DNA from: Streptomyces griseus
GTDB taxonomy: Bacteria; Actinomycetota; Actinomycetes; Streptomycetales; Streptomycetaceae
Direction: 5' to 3'
Length of the DNA: 64,000 bases
Assembly: GCF_001715295.1 (NCBI RefSeq)
Contig: NZ_MDKB01000006.1
Location: 178,562 to 242,561 of the forward strand
Both the position numbers and the translations under genes were made by a program. The notes beneath the pieces are model-generated. The model was not told the origin of the DNA, ran no database searches, and worked only from the letters and a program-made list of their open reading frames with translations. Of the stretch, positions 17,703 to 25,983 are shown piece after piece (the first letter of the stretch is position 1; each line of letters opens with the position of its first letter).

Positions 17703-17933
17703 ACTTCCAGGGTACGGCGGCGGCCGCACGGGCAGGGCCGTGCTCCGGGCGCCGTCGGCCCAGCGGTACAGCGACCCCCGAGACCGCGGTGAGGCGGGCC
17801 GGGGTGACCGGTGCCGGAGCCAGGCGACGGCGCCGGCAGCCTCCCGGTCCCGGCACGGTCCGCTGTACGTTCGCCGGGAGACGGCACGCGCCACCCCCGG
17901 TCCGCCGGACCGCCCCACACCCGGAGGAACCCC

Positions 17934-19013
17934 ATGTCCGAGGACGAGCCCCTTCCCGGGCCGCTGGACGCGTTGACGGACGTGGCCGGAATCCGCGTCG
18001 GCCATGCCCGCGTGCACGGGGAGGGGAGCCTGAGCGGAACCACCGTCGTCCTCTCACCCACCGGTGGCGCCGTGGCAGCCGTCGACGTCCGGGGTGGCGG
18101 GCCCGGTACCAGGGAGACGGACGCCCTCGATCCGCGCAATCTCGTGCAGCGGGTCGACGCGATCGTCCTCACCGGTGGCAGCGCGTACGGGCTGGACGCC
18201 GCTTCCGGTGTGATGGCCTGGCTGGAGGAGCGGGGCCGCGGCGTCGTGGTCGGCACCGGTCCCGGCCAGGTGGTGCCGGTGGTGCCGGCGGCCTGCCTCT
18301 TCGATCTCGGGCGGGGCGGTGACTGGCGGGCCCGCCCCGACTCCTCGACCGGCCGGGCCGCGGTCGAGGCCGCCGCCGCCACCGAGCCCGGCTCGCCGGT
18401 CGCCCAGGGCTCGGTGGGCGCGGGCACGGGCGCCGTCGCCGGGGAACTCAAGGGCGGAGTGGGCACGGCGAGCGTACGGCTGCGGTCCGGGACCACGGTC
18501 GCCGCACTGGCCGTCGTGAACGCGGCCGGCTCCGTCCTCGACCCGCGGACCGGGATCCTGTACGGCGAGTACGGGGCCGCCGAGCCGCCCCTCCGGCCCT
18601 CACCCGCGACGCACGAGGCGGCCCGCAGGCGCCTGACGGAGATCCGGCGGAGGCGCGGTGCGGGGCCCTTCAACACCACGATCGCCGTCGTCGCCACCGA
18701 CGCCGCCCTCACGCGCGCCCAGGCGCAGAAGCTCGCGGGCACGGCGCACGACGGTCTGGCGCGCGCCGTCCGGCCGGTGCATCTACTGACCGACGGCGAC
18801 ACGGTCTTCACCCTGGCCACCGGCCGGCTGCCGTTGCCGCCCGAGCCCACCGCCGCGCTGAACGGCATTCTGGCCGCCGGAGCGGACGCGCTGGCCCGGG
18901 CCGTCGTGAAAGCCGTCAGGGCCGCCCGGGGGGTCGACGGCCCCGGCGGCACCTTTCCCTCGTACGGCGACCTCTACGGCACCCCGGACAAGGATCACGG
19001 CGGGGCGTCCTGA
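17934..19013 (+). CDS. P1 family (DmpA-type) peptidase
   Basis: 359 residues, family S58. DmpA/BapA-type enzymes are self-cleaving aminopeptidases or amidases with an Ntn-like nucleophile. Seen here are LTDVAGIRVGHARV at the N-terminus, the substrate-pocket segment VLTGGSAYGLDAASGVMAWLEERG and, near residue 175, GELKGGVGTAS, the region that carries the autoproteolytic nucleophile in DmpA. Which residue is the nucleophile cannot be settled by eye. No signal peptide is visible, so it is likely cytosolic. ATG 17934 has a perfect GGAGGAA seven bases upstream. Confidence 0.87.
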   Translation: MSEDEPLPGPLDALTDVAGIRVGHARVHGEGSLSGTTVVLSPTGGAVAAVDVRGGGPGTRETDALDPRNLVQRVDAIVLTGGSAYGLDAASGVMAWLEERGRGVVVGTGPGQVVPVVPAACLFDLGRGGDWRARPDSSTGRAAVEAAAATEPGSPVAQGSVGAGTGAVAGELKGGVGTASVRLRSGTTVAALAVVNAAGSVLDPRTGILYGEYGAAEPPLRPSPATHEAARRRLTEIRRRRGAGPFNTTIAVVATDAALTRAQAQKLAGTAHDGLARAVRPVHLLTDGDTVFTLATGRLPLPPEPTAALNGILAAGADALARAVVKAVRAARGVDGPGGTFPSYGDLYGTPDKDHGGAS

Positions 19014-19133
19014 GGTCCCGGAACTTTTCACCCGGGCGGTTCGTTTTTCGCGAACCCCGGTCACGATGTCCGACCCAGGGACTACGTTATGCACGCATCG
19101 AGTAACGCGCGGCGACGGCCTGGAGACAGCACC

Positions 19134-19880
19134 TTGAGCGATCCGTACGAGACAACCGAGCAGCACCTCGAGCGACTCCTGCGATGCGCCCTCAACTCCT
19201 TCGATCTGTCCGACACCACCATGGAGCGGCTGGGGACGGCACTGACGCACAGCAGCTCGCTGCACTCCTCCCACCACAGCTCCGCGCTCCACCGCGAGAC
19301 GTACCGGCACACCTTCCTGCTGGCCGACGGTTCCGCCCTGACCCTGTGGGAGTTGGTGCACGGCAGCGGCCGGGACGCCGACGCGCCCCGCCGCCACGAG
19401 CTGTACGACATCGAGGGCGATGCCCAGATCGCCGCGGCCCGGCTGGCCGGCGGCTTCCTGGAGACCCGGGCGCTCTCCGAGGACGCCTCTCAGGCGGACC
19501 TGGAGGTCCTCACGCTGCTGAGCGCCTTCCCCCCGGCCCCGGTGCCCCGCATGTACGCCCAGGACAAGTCCGCGGACCACGCCCGCCGGGTCCTGCGCCG
19601 GGCGGAGAACGGCGACCGGCCGGGTGCGGAGACGGCACGGCTGCTGAGAGCCGCCTTCGCCCACCACATCACCCAGGTCTTCGGGCGCCAGTGCCGTATC
19701 GACGGCCGGGACGCGGGATTCACGCTCTACGAGCACGCCTTCCTCCTCCTGGACGGCAGCGAGACGAGCCTGTGGGAGGTCGAGCACACGGCGACGCCCG
19801 ACGGCCGCCACATGTGCGAGGTCTACGGCGACGAGCAGACCGCCCGCCGGGCCATGGAGAACCGCACCCGGATCTGCTGA
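19134..19880 (+). CDS. DUF6227 family protein
   Basis: 248 residues of a Streptomyces family of unknown function. It contains two copies of a similar element: YRHTFLLADGSALTLWELVHG in the first half and YEHAFLLLDGSETSLWEVEHTATPDGRHMCEVYGDEQTA in the second. This suggests an internal duplication of a small beta-rich fold. Hydrophilic, no signal peptide. I chose TTG 19134, with GGAG nine bases upstream, because the protein then begins SDPYETTEQHLERLL; an ATG 15 codons upstream is possible. It ends at a very strong hairpin. Confidence 0.75.
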   Translation: MSDPYETTEQHLERLLRCALNSFDLSDTTMERLGTALTHSSSLHSSHHSSALHRETYRHTFLLADGSALTLWELVHGSGRDADAPRRHELYDIEGDAQIAAARLAGGFLETRALSEDASQADLEVLTLLSAFPPAPVPRMYAQDKSADHARRVLRRAENGDRPGAETARLLRAAFAHHITQVFGRQCRIDGRDAGFTLYEHAFLLLDGSETSLWEVEHTATPDGRHMCEVYGDEQTARRAMENRTRIC

Positions 19881-19898
19881 CCGTCCAGGCGCACACGA

Positions 19899-19950
19899 AC
19901 CGTGCGGCCCGCCTCGTCCCGAGGTTCAGGGACGAGGCGGGCCGCACGGT
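19899..19950. terminator. perfect 22-bp bidirectional terminator hairpin
   Basis: Left arm 19899-19920 (starts ACCGTGCGGCCC), loop GAGGTTCA, right arm 19929-19950; all 22 pairs match. It lies between the convergent ends of the DUF6227 gene and the DHA2 pump and can serve both. Confidence 0.92.
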
Positions 19951-19993
19951 GAGCAGGCCGAGCCGGGGGCGTGACGTCCGCGCGCGGCGCCCT

Positions 19994-21559
19994 TCAGCCC
20001 GCCGGCGACAGCTCCTTCGCGGTCTTCCCGGCCACGGCCGGAGCGGCGTCGTCCTCTCCGCCCTCCAGGTGCGTCCGGGGTCTGGCCGGCAGCGCGAACA
20101 TGACGAGGAAGATCACCGCGAGTACCCCGGCCACCCACCACAACGACCGCTGGAACGCGTCCACGAACGCCGGACCGGCCGCTTCCGGCGGAAGGCTGTC
20201 GCCGACCGAACCGAAGAAGATGACCGACACGAGGCCGAGCCCCAGCGCCGTACCCATCTGCTGGACGGTGTTGATGAGCCCCGACGCCGACCCGGAGTGC
20301 TGCTTCGGCACCTCCGAGAGCACCGCGTCCGTCAGCGGGGCCACGATCAGCCCCATGCCCACGCCCATGACGACGAGCGGAGGAGTCATCTGCCACGGGG
20401 TGATGTCCAATCCGTGACGCCCGGCCTCCCCGATGTAGAGGAGCAGCCCGGTGATCATCAGCAGCGCGCCCGCCTGCAGTACCTTGCGGCCGAAACGGGG
20501 CACCAGCTTCTGTACGGAGACACCGGCGGCGCACGAGACCGCGACCGAGAACGGGATCCCCGTCGACCCGGCTCGCAAGGGGCTCCAGCCGAGTCCCATC
20601 TGCAGGTACAGCGTCCAGACCAGGAAGAAGATCCCTAGAGCGACCCCGAACGTCAACTGCACCGCGGTGCCCGCCGCGAAGCTCTTCACCCGGAACAGTG
20701 ACAGTTCGATGAGCGGCGAGCCGTCCCGCTGTGCCTTGCGGCGCTCGAACACGACCAGAGCCGCGAACACCAGGAGACTGGCAGCCATCGACACGTGTCC
20801 CCACAGCGGCCAGCCCAGCTCGCGCCCCCGGGTCAGCGGGTAGAGCAGCATGAGGAGGCCGAGGGTCACCAGTGCCACTCCGGCGAGGTCCAGCCGCAGG
20901 GCCTTCGGCGCCTTGGACTCGCTGATGAACGCGCGCCCGAGGAGCAGCCCGGCGATGCCGACCGGCAGGTTGATCAGAAAGATCGGCCGCCACTCGAGAC
21001 CGAAGAGGTTCCACTCGGTGAGCAGGGCGCCCAGCAGCGGCCCGGACACCGCGCCGAGCCCCACGATCGCGCCGAAGAGGCCGAAGACCTTGCCTCGCTC
21101 GTGCGCCGGGAAGGTCGCGTGCACGATCGACAGCACCTGCGGCACCATCAGCGCGGCCATGCCGCCCTGGAGGATGCGCGAGGCGACCAGCATCTCCGGG
21201 TTCACGGCGAAGCCGCAGAGGGCGGAGGCGATCGTGAAGCCGCCGATGCCGATCAGGAAGAGCCGCTTGCGACCGTAGATGTCACCGAGCCGGCCGCCTG
21301 TGATCAGACCGGCCGCGAAGGCCAACGCGTATCCGGCGGTGATCCACTGGATCGACGTGAACGAGGCTCCGGTGTCCCGCGTGATGCTCGGGATGGCGAT
21401 GTTGACGATCGTGACGTCGACCAGGTCCATGAAGGCCGCGGTCATCACGATCGCGAGCGCGAACCAGCGGCGCCGGTCCGCCGGGCCCTGCGAGGCGGCC
21501 GTCCCTGGCGAAGGAGTGCGGTCGGCTGCCGAGGCCGGCGAAGGTGGGGAAGAAGTCAT
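19994..21559 (-). CDS. DHA2 family MFS drug efflux transporter
   Basis: 521 residues, about 14 membrane helices, of the EmrB/QacA drug/H+ antiporter family. Features are MDLVDVTIVNIAIPSI in helix 1, GGRLGDIYGRKRLFLIG in the loop after helix 2, and GLFGAIVGLGAVSGPLLGALL for motif C. The first 30 residues are polar and Pro/Ser-rich. It is divergent from the WYL regulator with only 61 bp between starts, which contain a perfect palindrome, so the regulator probably controls it. Substrate unknown. Confidence 0.9.
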   Translation of the reverse strand: MTSSPPSPASAADRTPSPGTAASQGPADRRRWFALAIVMTAAFMDLVDVTIVNIAIPSITRDTGASFTSIQWITAGYALAFAAGLITGGRLGDIYGRKRLFLIGIGGFTIASALCGFAVNPEMLVASRILQGGMAALMVPQVLSIVHATFPAHERGKVFGLFGAIVGLGAVSGPLLGALLTEWNLFGLEWRPIFLINLPVGIAGLLLGRAFISESKAPKALRLDLAGVALVTLGLLMLLYPLTRGRELGWPLWGHVSMAASLLVFAALVVFERRKAQRDGSPLIELSLFRVKSFAAGTAVQLTFGVALGIFFLVWTLYLQMGLGWSPLRAGSTGIPFSVAVSCAAGVSVQKLVPRFGRKVLQAGALLMITGLLLYIGEAGRHGLDITPWQMTPPLVVMGVGMGLIVAPLTDAVLSEVPKQHSGSASGLINTVQQMGTALGLGLVSVIFFGSVGDSLPPEAAGPAFVDAFQRSLWWVAGVLAVIFLVMFALPARPRTHLEGGEDDAAPAVAGKTAKELSPAG

Positions 21560-21580
21560 GCGGTGAAGCTAGAGGGGCAA

Positions 21581-21599
21581 CAGGTCAGATATTGACCTG
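21581..21599. promoter_or_regulatory. palindromic operator between DHA2 pump and WYL regulator
   Basis: CAGGTCA-GATAT-TGACCTG is a perfect 7-5-7 inverted repeat in the 61-bp divergent gap. It lies 22 bp from each start codon. Probable binding site of the adjacent WYL regulator (inference from position and symmetry). Confidence 0.7.
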
Positions 21600-21620
21600 A
21601 TGGACGGGCATCCTTGGGCC

Positions 21621-22643
21621 ATGACCGATACCCCGGCACGGCTGCTGAATCTGCTGTCGCTCCTCCAGACACCGCGCGAGTGGCCGGGCAGCGAACTCGC
21701 CGAGCGGCTCGGCGTCACCCCGCGCACCATCCGCCGCGACATCGGCCGGCTCCGCGACCTGGGCTATCCGGTCGAGGCCACGCGCGGTTCGATCGGCGGC
21801 TACCGCCTGGTCGCGGGCAGCGCCATGCCGCCGCTCCTCCTGGACGACGAGGAGGCGGTGGCCATCGCCGTGGGACTGCGAGCCGGGGCCGGTCATGCCA
21901 TCGAGGGTGTCGACGAGGCGTCCGTAAGGGCTCTGGCCAAGCTGGAACAGGTCCTTCCGGCCCGGCTGCGCCGCCGGGTCTCGACCCTCCAGAGAGCCAC
22001 TGTGCCGCTCACCCGTGGGGACGGCTCGACCATCGATCCCCGTACGCTCACGGCGATCGCCTCGGCGGTCACCGGCCGGGAACGGCTCCGCTTCGCCTAC
22101 CGCTCGGGGGACGGCACCGCCTCCAGACGGCAGACCGAGCCGTACCGGCTGGTGAGCACGGGGAGCCGCTGGTATCTCGTGGCGTACGACATGGACCGTG
22201 AGGACTGGCGCACGTTCCGGGTGGACCGGGTGAGCGAGCCCTTCGCCACGGGGTCCCGCTTCACCCCGCGTGACCTGCCGGCCGAGAGCGGGGACGCGGC
22301 GGAGTTCTTCGCCCGGTCGATGTCGCGCGCACAGCCCGAGTTCCACCTCGACGTGACGTTCCGGGCGCCCGCGGGCTTCGTGGCCGCACGGCTGCCCTCG
22401 ATTCTCGGCACCGTGGAGCCCACCGGCGAGCAGAGCTGCCGGCTGCGCGCGGCCTCCTCCGACTCGCTGGAATGGGTGGCGCTGCGGCTGGCCCTCCTGG
22501 ACTGCGAGTTCGAGGTACACGGCCCCGCCCGGTTGGTGGAGCACCTGCGCGACCTGGGCGCCCGCCTGACCCGTGCCGCTTCCTCCCCTTCCGGGCCTGC
22601 TGCCGCCCCGCCTGCCGCGACGGGGCCGCGCGGAAATGAATGA
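21621..22643 (+). CDS. WYL-domain transcriptional regulator
   Basis: 340 residues. An N-terminal winged helix-turn-helix of the HTH_11/DeoR type (ARLLNLLSLLQTPREWPGSELAERLGVTPRTIRRDIGRLRDLGYPV) is followed by a WYL domain (RQTEPYRLVSTGSRWYLVAYDMDREDWRTFRVDRV, about residues 175-210) and the C-terminal WCX extension. WYL proteins sense ligands, sometimes nucleic acids, and commonly repress or activate a neighbouring gene. The ATG at 21621 was chosen because it precedes the HTH directly. Its divergent neighbour is an efflux pump and a palindrome lies between. The C-terminus is Pro/Ala-rich and its stop codon lies inside the terminator stem. Confidence 0.9.
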   Translation: MTDTPARLLNLLSLLQTPREWPGSELAERLGVTPRTIRRDIGRLRDLGYPVEATRGSIGGYRLVAGSAMPPLLLDDEEAVAIAVGLRAGAGHAIEGVDEASVRALAKLEQVLPARLRRRVSTLQRATVPLTRGDGSTIDPRTLTAIASAVTGRERLRFAYRSGDGTASRRQTEPYRLVSTGSRWYLVAYDMDREDWRTFRVDRVSEPFATGSRFTPRDLPAESGDAAEFFARSMSRAQPEFHLDVTFRAPAGFVAARLPSILGTVEPTGEQSCRLRAASSDSLEWVALRLALLDCEFEVHGPARLVEHLRDLGARLTRAASSPSGPAAAPPAATGPRGNE

Positions 22644-22680
22644 GCCCCGGCGCCGGGGGGGGGGTGGGCGCCGGGACTCA
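22641..22680 (+). terminator. hairpin terminator overlapping the WYL gene stop codon
   Basis: TGAG-C-CCCGGCGCC (22641-22654) pairs with GGCGCCGGG-A-CTCA (22667-22680) around a G-rich loop with nine consecutive G. The TGA stop forms the base of the stem. Confidence 0.75.
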
Positions 22681-22755
22681 GCTCAGGGGACCGGAAGGAG
22701 ACCGGTCGTGGGACCGGTGCGAACCGGCCTGATGTGGAGATTACGGGTTATCGGC

Positions 22756-23754
22756 TCACGCCGCAGCGTCAAAGCCCGTGTCGTGAGCCATTCGCTTCAA
22801 TTCGAGCAGTGCGTGCTTCTCGATCTGGCGGATCCGCTCCCGCGTCAGACCGTGCTGCTTGCCCACCTCGGTGAGGGTCCGCTCGCGCCCGTCCTCGATG
22901 CCGTAACGCATGCGGATGATGGAGGCGGTCCGGTTGTCGAGCTTGCCGATCAGGTCCTCGAGCTCCTCGCTGCGCAGCAGCGTCATCACGGACTGCTCGG
23001 GGGATACGGCGGAGGTGTCCTCCAGCAGATCACCGAACTGCGTGTCGCCGTCGTCGTCCACCGACATGTTGAGGCTGACGGGGTCACGCGCCCAGTCCAG
23101 GACGTTGCCGACGCGCTCCGGGTTGGAGTCCAGCTCGGCGGCGATCTCCGCGTGCTCCGGGTCGCGCCCGTGCTCACGGTTGAACTCGCGCTGCACACGC
23201 CGGATCCGGCCCAGCTCCTCCACCAGGTGGACGGGGAGCCGGATGGTGCGGGACTGGTCGGCGATGGAACGGGTGATGGCCTGACGGATCCACCACGTCG
23301 CGTACGTGGAGAACTTGAACCCCTTGGCGTAGTCGAACTTCTCGACCGCGCGCACCAGGCCGGCGTTGCCCTCCTGGATCAGGTCGAGCAGCGGCAGCCC
23401 CGCCCGCGGGTAGCGCCGGGCCACGGCGACGACGAGCCGGAGGTTGGAACGGATGAAGACGTCCTTCGCGCGCTCGCTCTCGGCGACCAGCGCCTCCAGC
23501 TCCTCACGCGTCGCTCCACCGGCCTCGCTCTCCACCTCACCGTCGAGGATCTGCTGGGCGTAGACACCCGCCTCGATCGTCTGCGACAGCTCGACCTCCT
23601 TGGCGGCGTCGAGCAGCGGTGTGCGAGCGATCTCGTCCAGGTACATGCCGACCAGGTCGCGGTCGGCGATCTCCCCGCCCCCGGCGCGAACACTGCTGGC
23701 CCGGTCGGTCCCGCCGGTGGCGGACGAACGACGGGCGACGGCACGGGTTGCCAT
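22756..23754 (-). CDS. hrdD: RNA polymerase sigma factor HrdD
   Basis: 332 residues, exactly the length I recall for HrdD, a non-essential group 2 relative of the main sigma factor HrdB. A short basic N-terminus (MATRAVARRSSATGGT) replaces the long HrdB region 1. Region 1.2 is RDLVGMYLDEIARTPLL. Region 2 contains NLRLVVAVARRYPRAGLPLLDLIQEGNAGLVRAVEKFDYAKGFKFSTYATWWIRQAI with the -10 recognition helix, and region 4.2 is LTEVGKQHGLTRERIRQIEKHALLELKRM. ATG 23754 was chosen over an ATG 21 codons upstream. A sigma-R-type promoter lies 62-87 bp upstream, so it should respond to thiol-oxidative stress. Confidence 0.92.
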   Translation of the reverse strand: MATRAVARRSSATGGTDRASSVRAGGGEIADRDLVGMYLDEIARTPLLDAAKEVELSQTIEAGVYAQQILDGEVESEAGGATREELEALVAESERAKDVFIRSNLRLVVAVARRYPRAGLPLLDLIQEGNAGLVRAVEKFDYAKGFKFSTYATWWIRQAITRSIADQSRTIRLPVHLVEELGRIRRVQREFNREHGRDPEHAEIAAELDSNPERVGNVLDWARDPVSLNMSVDDDGDTQFGDLLEDTSAVSPEQSVMTLLRSEELEDLIGKLDNRTASIIRMRYGIEDGRERTLTEVGKQHGLTRERIRQIEKHALLELKRMAHDTGFDAAA

Positions 23755-23815
23755 GCGTGCTCCCTTGCTGAGTAGGTTGCGACACCCTTCCGGGTGCCCT
23801 GCATCCGATGGAAAC

Positions 23816-23841
23816 AACGACTGGAATCCGGACAGAATTCC
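23816..23841 (-). promoter_or_regulatory. sigma-R type promoter of hrdD
   Basis: On the minus strand GGAAT (23841-23837), exactly 18 bases, then GTT (23818-23816): a full match to the sigma-R consensus of Streptomyces. Transcription would start about seven bases further on, leaving a leader of about 55 bases before the hrdD ATG. Control of hrdD by sigma-R is established in S. coelicolor. Confidence 0.85.
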
Positions 23842-23901
23842 CGCGACGGCCGGTCACTTCCGAGATCATGCAGTACCCTGTCCGCCCCAGCGGGAGGACA
23901 G

Positions 23902-24483
23902 ATGGTGCGGATACCCACAGAAGCGCAGGTCAGGCCTGGCACCGAGGCCGATCTGGAGGCGCTGACGGACATCTACAACCATGACGTCCGTGAGACAGCG
24001 CTCACATTCGACACGGCCTGCTTCACCACCCGGGAGCGCCTGCCCTGGTTGCGCTCCCACCCGGTAGACGGTCCGCACCGCCTTCTGGTTGCCCAGGGCA
24101 CGCCCACCCCCCGCCACGCGCCCACGATCCTCGGTTACGCCACCAGCAGCCCGTACCGCCCCAAGGCGGCGTACAGCACGTCGGTGGAGGTGAGCGTCTA
24201 CTGCGCGCCGGGCGCCACCGGCCTCGGCGTCGGCACGCTTCTCCACAAAGAGCTCTTCGAGGCCCTGGCCGACGAGGACGTCCACCGCGCCTACGCCGCG
24301 ATCGCGCAGCCCAACGAGGCGTCGGCCCGGCTGCACGAGGCCTTCGGCTTCCGCCACGTCGGTACGTACGGGGAGGTCGGCCGCAAGTTCGGCCGGTACC
24401 GGGACGTCGCCTGGTACGAGAAGCCGATGCTCAGCCGAACTGGAGCGACCGCTTGGCCAGGCCCATCCAGAAGCCCTCGATGA
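23902..24483 (+). CDS. phosphinothricin-type GNAT acetyltransferase
   Basis: 193 residues. Reads like the Pat/Bar and YncA-type family that acetylates phosphinothricin, methionine sulfoximine or related amino acids. Features are VRPGTEADLEALTDIYNHDVRETALTFDT at the N-terminus, SVEVSVYCAPGATGLGVGTLLHKELF (acetyl-CoA loop, about residues 97-122), QPNEASARLHEAFGFRHVGTYGEVGRKFGRYRDVAWYEK at the C-terminus. Resistance to a specific compound cannot be claimed from sequence. ATG 23902 has GGGAGGA seven bases upstream. Divergent from hrdD; its end overlaps the end of the dioxygenase gene by 53 bp on the other strand. Confidence 0.87.
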   Translation: MVRIPTEAQVRPGTEADLEALTDIYNHDVRETALTFDTACFTTRERLPWLRSHPVDGPHRLLVAQGTPTPRHAPTILGYATSSPYRPKAAYSTSVEVSVYCAPGATGLGVGTLLHKELFEALADEDVHRAYAAIAQPNEASARLHEAFGFRHVGTYGEVGRKFGRYRDVAWYEKPMLSRTGATAWPGPSRSPR

Positions 24484-25213
24484 CACTGCGCCCCTGACCG
24501 AGCTCCCCCTCGGCCGCTCCCAGGGTCACGAAGAGCGGTGCGAAGTGCTCGGTACGGGGGTGGGCCAGCCGGCCGGCGGGCGAGGTGTGCTCGAAATCCA
24601 GCAGGGAGTCGATGTCCTGCGCCTGCAGGGCGCGGTTCCCCCAGTCGTCGAACTCCGCCGACCAGCCGGGGGTTCCGCCGCCGGCGTGGCGCAGCGCGGC
24701 CAGGTTGTGCGTGAAGAAGCCGCTGCCGACGATCAGCACGCCCTCGTCACGGAGCGGAGCGAGCTTGCGGCCGATGTCCATGAGCTTCTGCGGGTCGAGC
24801 GTGGGCATCGAGATCTGGAGGACGGGGATGTCGGCGGCCGGGAACATCTCGACCAGGGGGACGTACGCCCCGTGGTCGAGGCCGCGGTCCGGGATGTCCT
24901 GGACCGGCGTACCGGCGCCACGCAGGAGTTTACGGACGTCCTCCGCGAGCTTCGGGGCACCCGGGGCGGCGTACCGCACCTGGTAGTAGTGCTCGGGGAA
25001 GCCCCAGAAGTCGTACACGAGCGGCACGGGCCCGGTGGCGCCGAGTGCGAGCGGGGCCTCCTCCCAGTGCGCGGAGACCATCAGGACGGCCTTCGGGCGG
25101 GGCAGGCCGGCGGACCAGGCGGCGAGCTCTCCGGGCCAGACCGGGTCGTCGGCCAGGGGCGGGGCCCCGTGGGACAGGTAGAGGGCCGGCATGCGCTCGG
25201 TGGCGGCGGTCAT
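24431..25213 (-). CDS. YgiD-type class III extradiol (DOPA 4,5-) dioxygenase
   Basis: 260 residues of the LigB-fold DODA family, non-heme metal ring-cleaving dioxygenases that act on catechols such as DOPA. Probable metal ligands are the His in YLSHGAPPL (His15), SAHWEE and the later THNL, with DHGAYVPL contributing another active-site His. Family members of this length (E. coli YgiD) are single-domain. ATG 25213 has GGGAG five bases upstream. It is divergent from a MarR regulator with TTGAA-type operators between, and convergent with the acetyltransferase, with overlapping ends. Confidence 0.88.
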   Translation of the reverse strand: MTAATERMPALYLSHGAPPLADDPVWPGELAAWSAGLPRPKAVLMVSAHWEEAPLALGATGPVPLVYDFWGFPEHYYQVRYAAPGAPKLAEDVRKLLRGAGTPVQDIPDRGLDHGAYVPLVEMFPAADIPVLQISMPTLDPQKLMDIGRKLAPLRDEGVLIVGSGFFTHNLAALRHAGGGTPGWSAEFDDWGNRALQAQDIDSLLDFEHTSPAGRLAHPRTEHFAPLFVTLGAAEGELGQGRSVIEGFWMGLAKRSLQFG

Positions 25214-25304
25214 GGCACTCCCATTCCTCTGCCGATCGAGGTACGTGTTCTTCACGGGCACCTGGGGGAGCGAGGCGAGCACCGGGATGCGGCAGATCAT
25301 CTCT

Positions 25305-25361
25305 TTGAACCTTCAAGTTCCTACTTCCAGAGACCTTAGCTCCATCTAGTTCAACTTTCAA
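25305..25361. promoter_or_regulatory. TTGAA/TTCAA operator elements between dioxygenase and MarR gene
   Basis: TTGAA-CC-TTCAA (25305-25316) is a perfect inverted repeat, and TTCAA-CT-TTCAA (25350-25361) is a second pair of the same half-site. They stand 45 bp apart in the AT-rich divergent gap and flank where both promoters must lie. Likely MarR binding sites (inference). Confidence 0.55.
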
Positions 25362-25375
25362 GGAAAGGTCGTACA

Positions 25376-25888
25376 GTGGAGTCCATGACCACGGCACCCA
25401 CCGGTGAGACGCGATGGCTCACCGACGAAGAGCAGAGCGTCTGGCGGTCGTACCTGCACGCCACGACCCTCATGGAGGATCACCTCGACCGCCAGTTGCA
25501 GCGTGACGCCGGCATGCCGCACATCTATTACGGGCTGCTCGTCCAGCTCTCCCGGGCACCCCGGCGCCGGAAACGGATGACCGCGCTCGCCAGGGACGCC
25601 AAGATCACCCGGTCGCGGCTCTCGCACGCCGTCGCCCGGCTGGAGAAGAACGGCTGGGTCCGGCGCGAGGACTGCCCCTCGGACAAGCGCGGCCAGAACG
25701 CGGTCCTCACCGACGAGGGCTTCGATGTCCTCGCACGGTCGGCGCCGGGGCACGTCGCCGCGGTCCGCCAGGTGATGTTCTCCCGGCTCACCCCCGAACA
25801 GGTGCGCAGCCTCGGCGAGATCATGCAGGTCATCGCGGGCGGGCTGCAGCCGGAGGGCGCGGACGCGGATCTGCCCTGGCTCCGCTGA
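25376..25888 (+). CDS. MarR family transcriptional regulator
   Basis: 170 residues with the usual alpha-helical dimer ends around a winged helix. The recognition region is MTALARDAKITRSRLSHAVARLEKNGWVRREDCPSDKRGQNAVLTDEG, around residues 65-115. MarR proteins usually repress themselves and a divergent catabolic or efflux gene and are released by phenolic ligands, which suits the neighbouring aromatic ring-cleaving dioxygenase. GTG 25376 has AAGGAAAGG seven bases upstream; ATG 25385 (MTTAPTG) is equally plausible by comparison. The last codons form one arm of a terminator. Confidence 0.88.
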   Translation: MESMTTAPTGETRWLTDEEQSVWRSYLHATTLMEDHLDRQLQRDAGMPHIYYGLLVQLSRAPRRRKRMTALARDAKITRSRLSHAVARLEKNGWVRREDCPSDKRGQNAVLTDEGFDVLARSAPGHVAAVRQVMFSRLTPEQVRSLGEIMQVIAGGLQPEGADADLPWLR

Positions 25889-25903
25889 GCGGAACCAGGG
25901 CAG
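25871..25903 (+). terminator. terminator with the MarR stop codon in its loop
   Basis: CTGCCCTGG-C-TCCGC (25871-25885), loop TGA, GCGGA-A-CCAGGGCAG (25889-25903). The left arm encodes the last residues (LPWLR) and the stop codon is the three-base loop. Confidence 0.8.
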
Positions 25904-25905
25904 AT

Positions 25906-25973
25906 CGCGGTCAGGCTTCACGCCCGGCACCGCGGTCGGGCTTCACGCCCGTTACCGCGGTCAGGCTTCACAC
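25906..25973. repeat. 25-bp tandem repeat, 2.7 copies
   Basis: Unit CGCGGTCAGGCTTCACGCCC plus five bases; copies at 25906, 25931 and 25956 (partial), with one or two changes. It fills the gap between the MarR terminator and the end of the second DHA2 gene. Confidence 0.8.
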
Positions 25974-25983
25974 GAGGCGCGGC

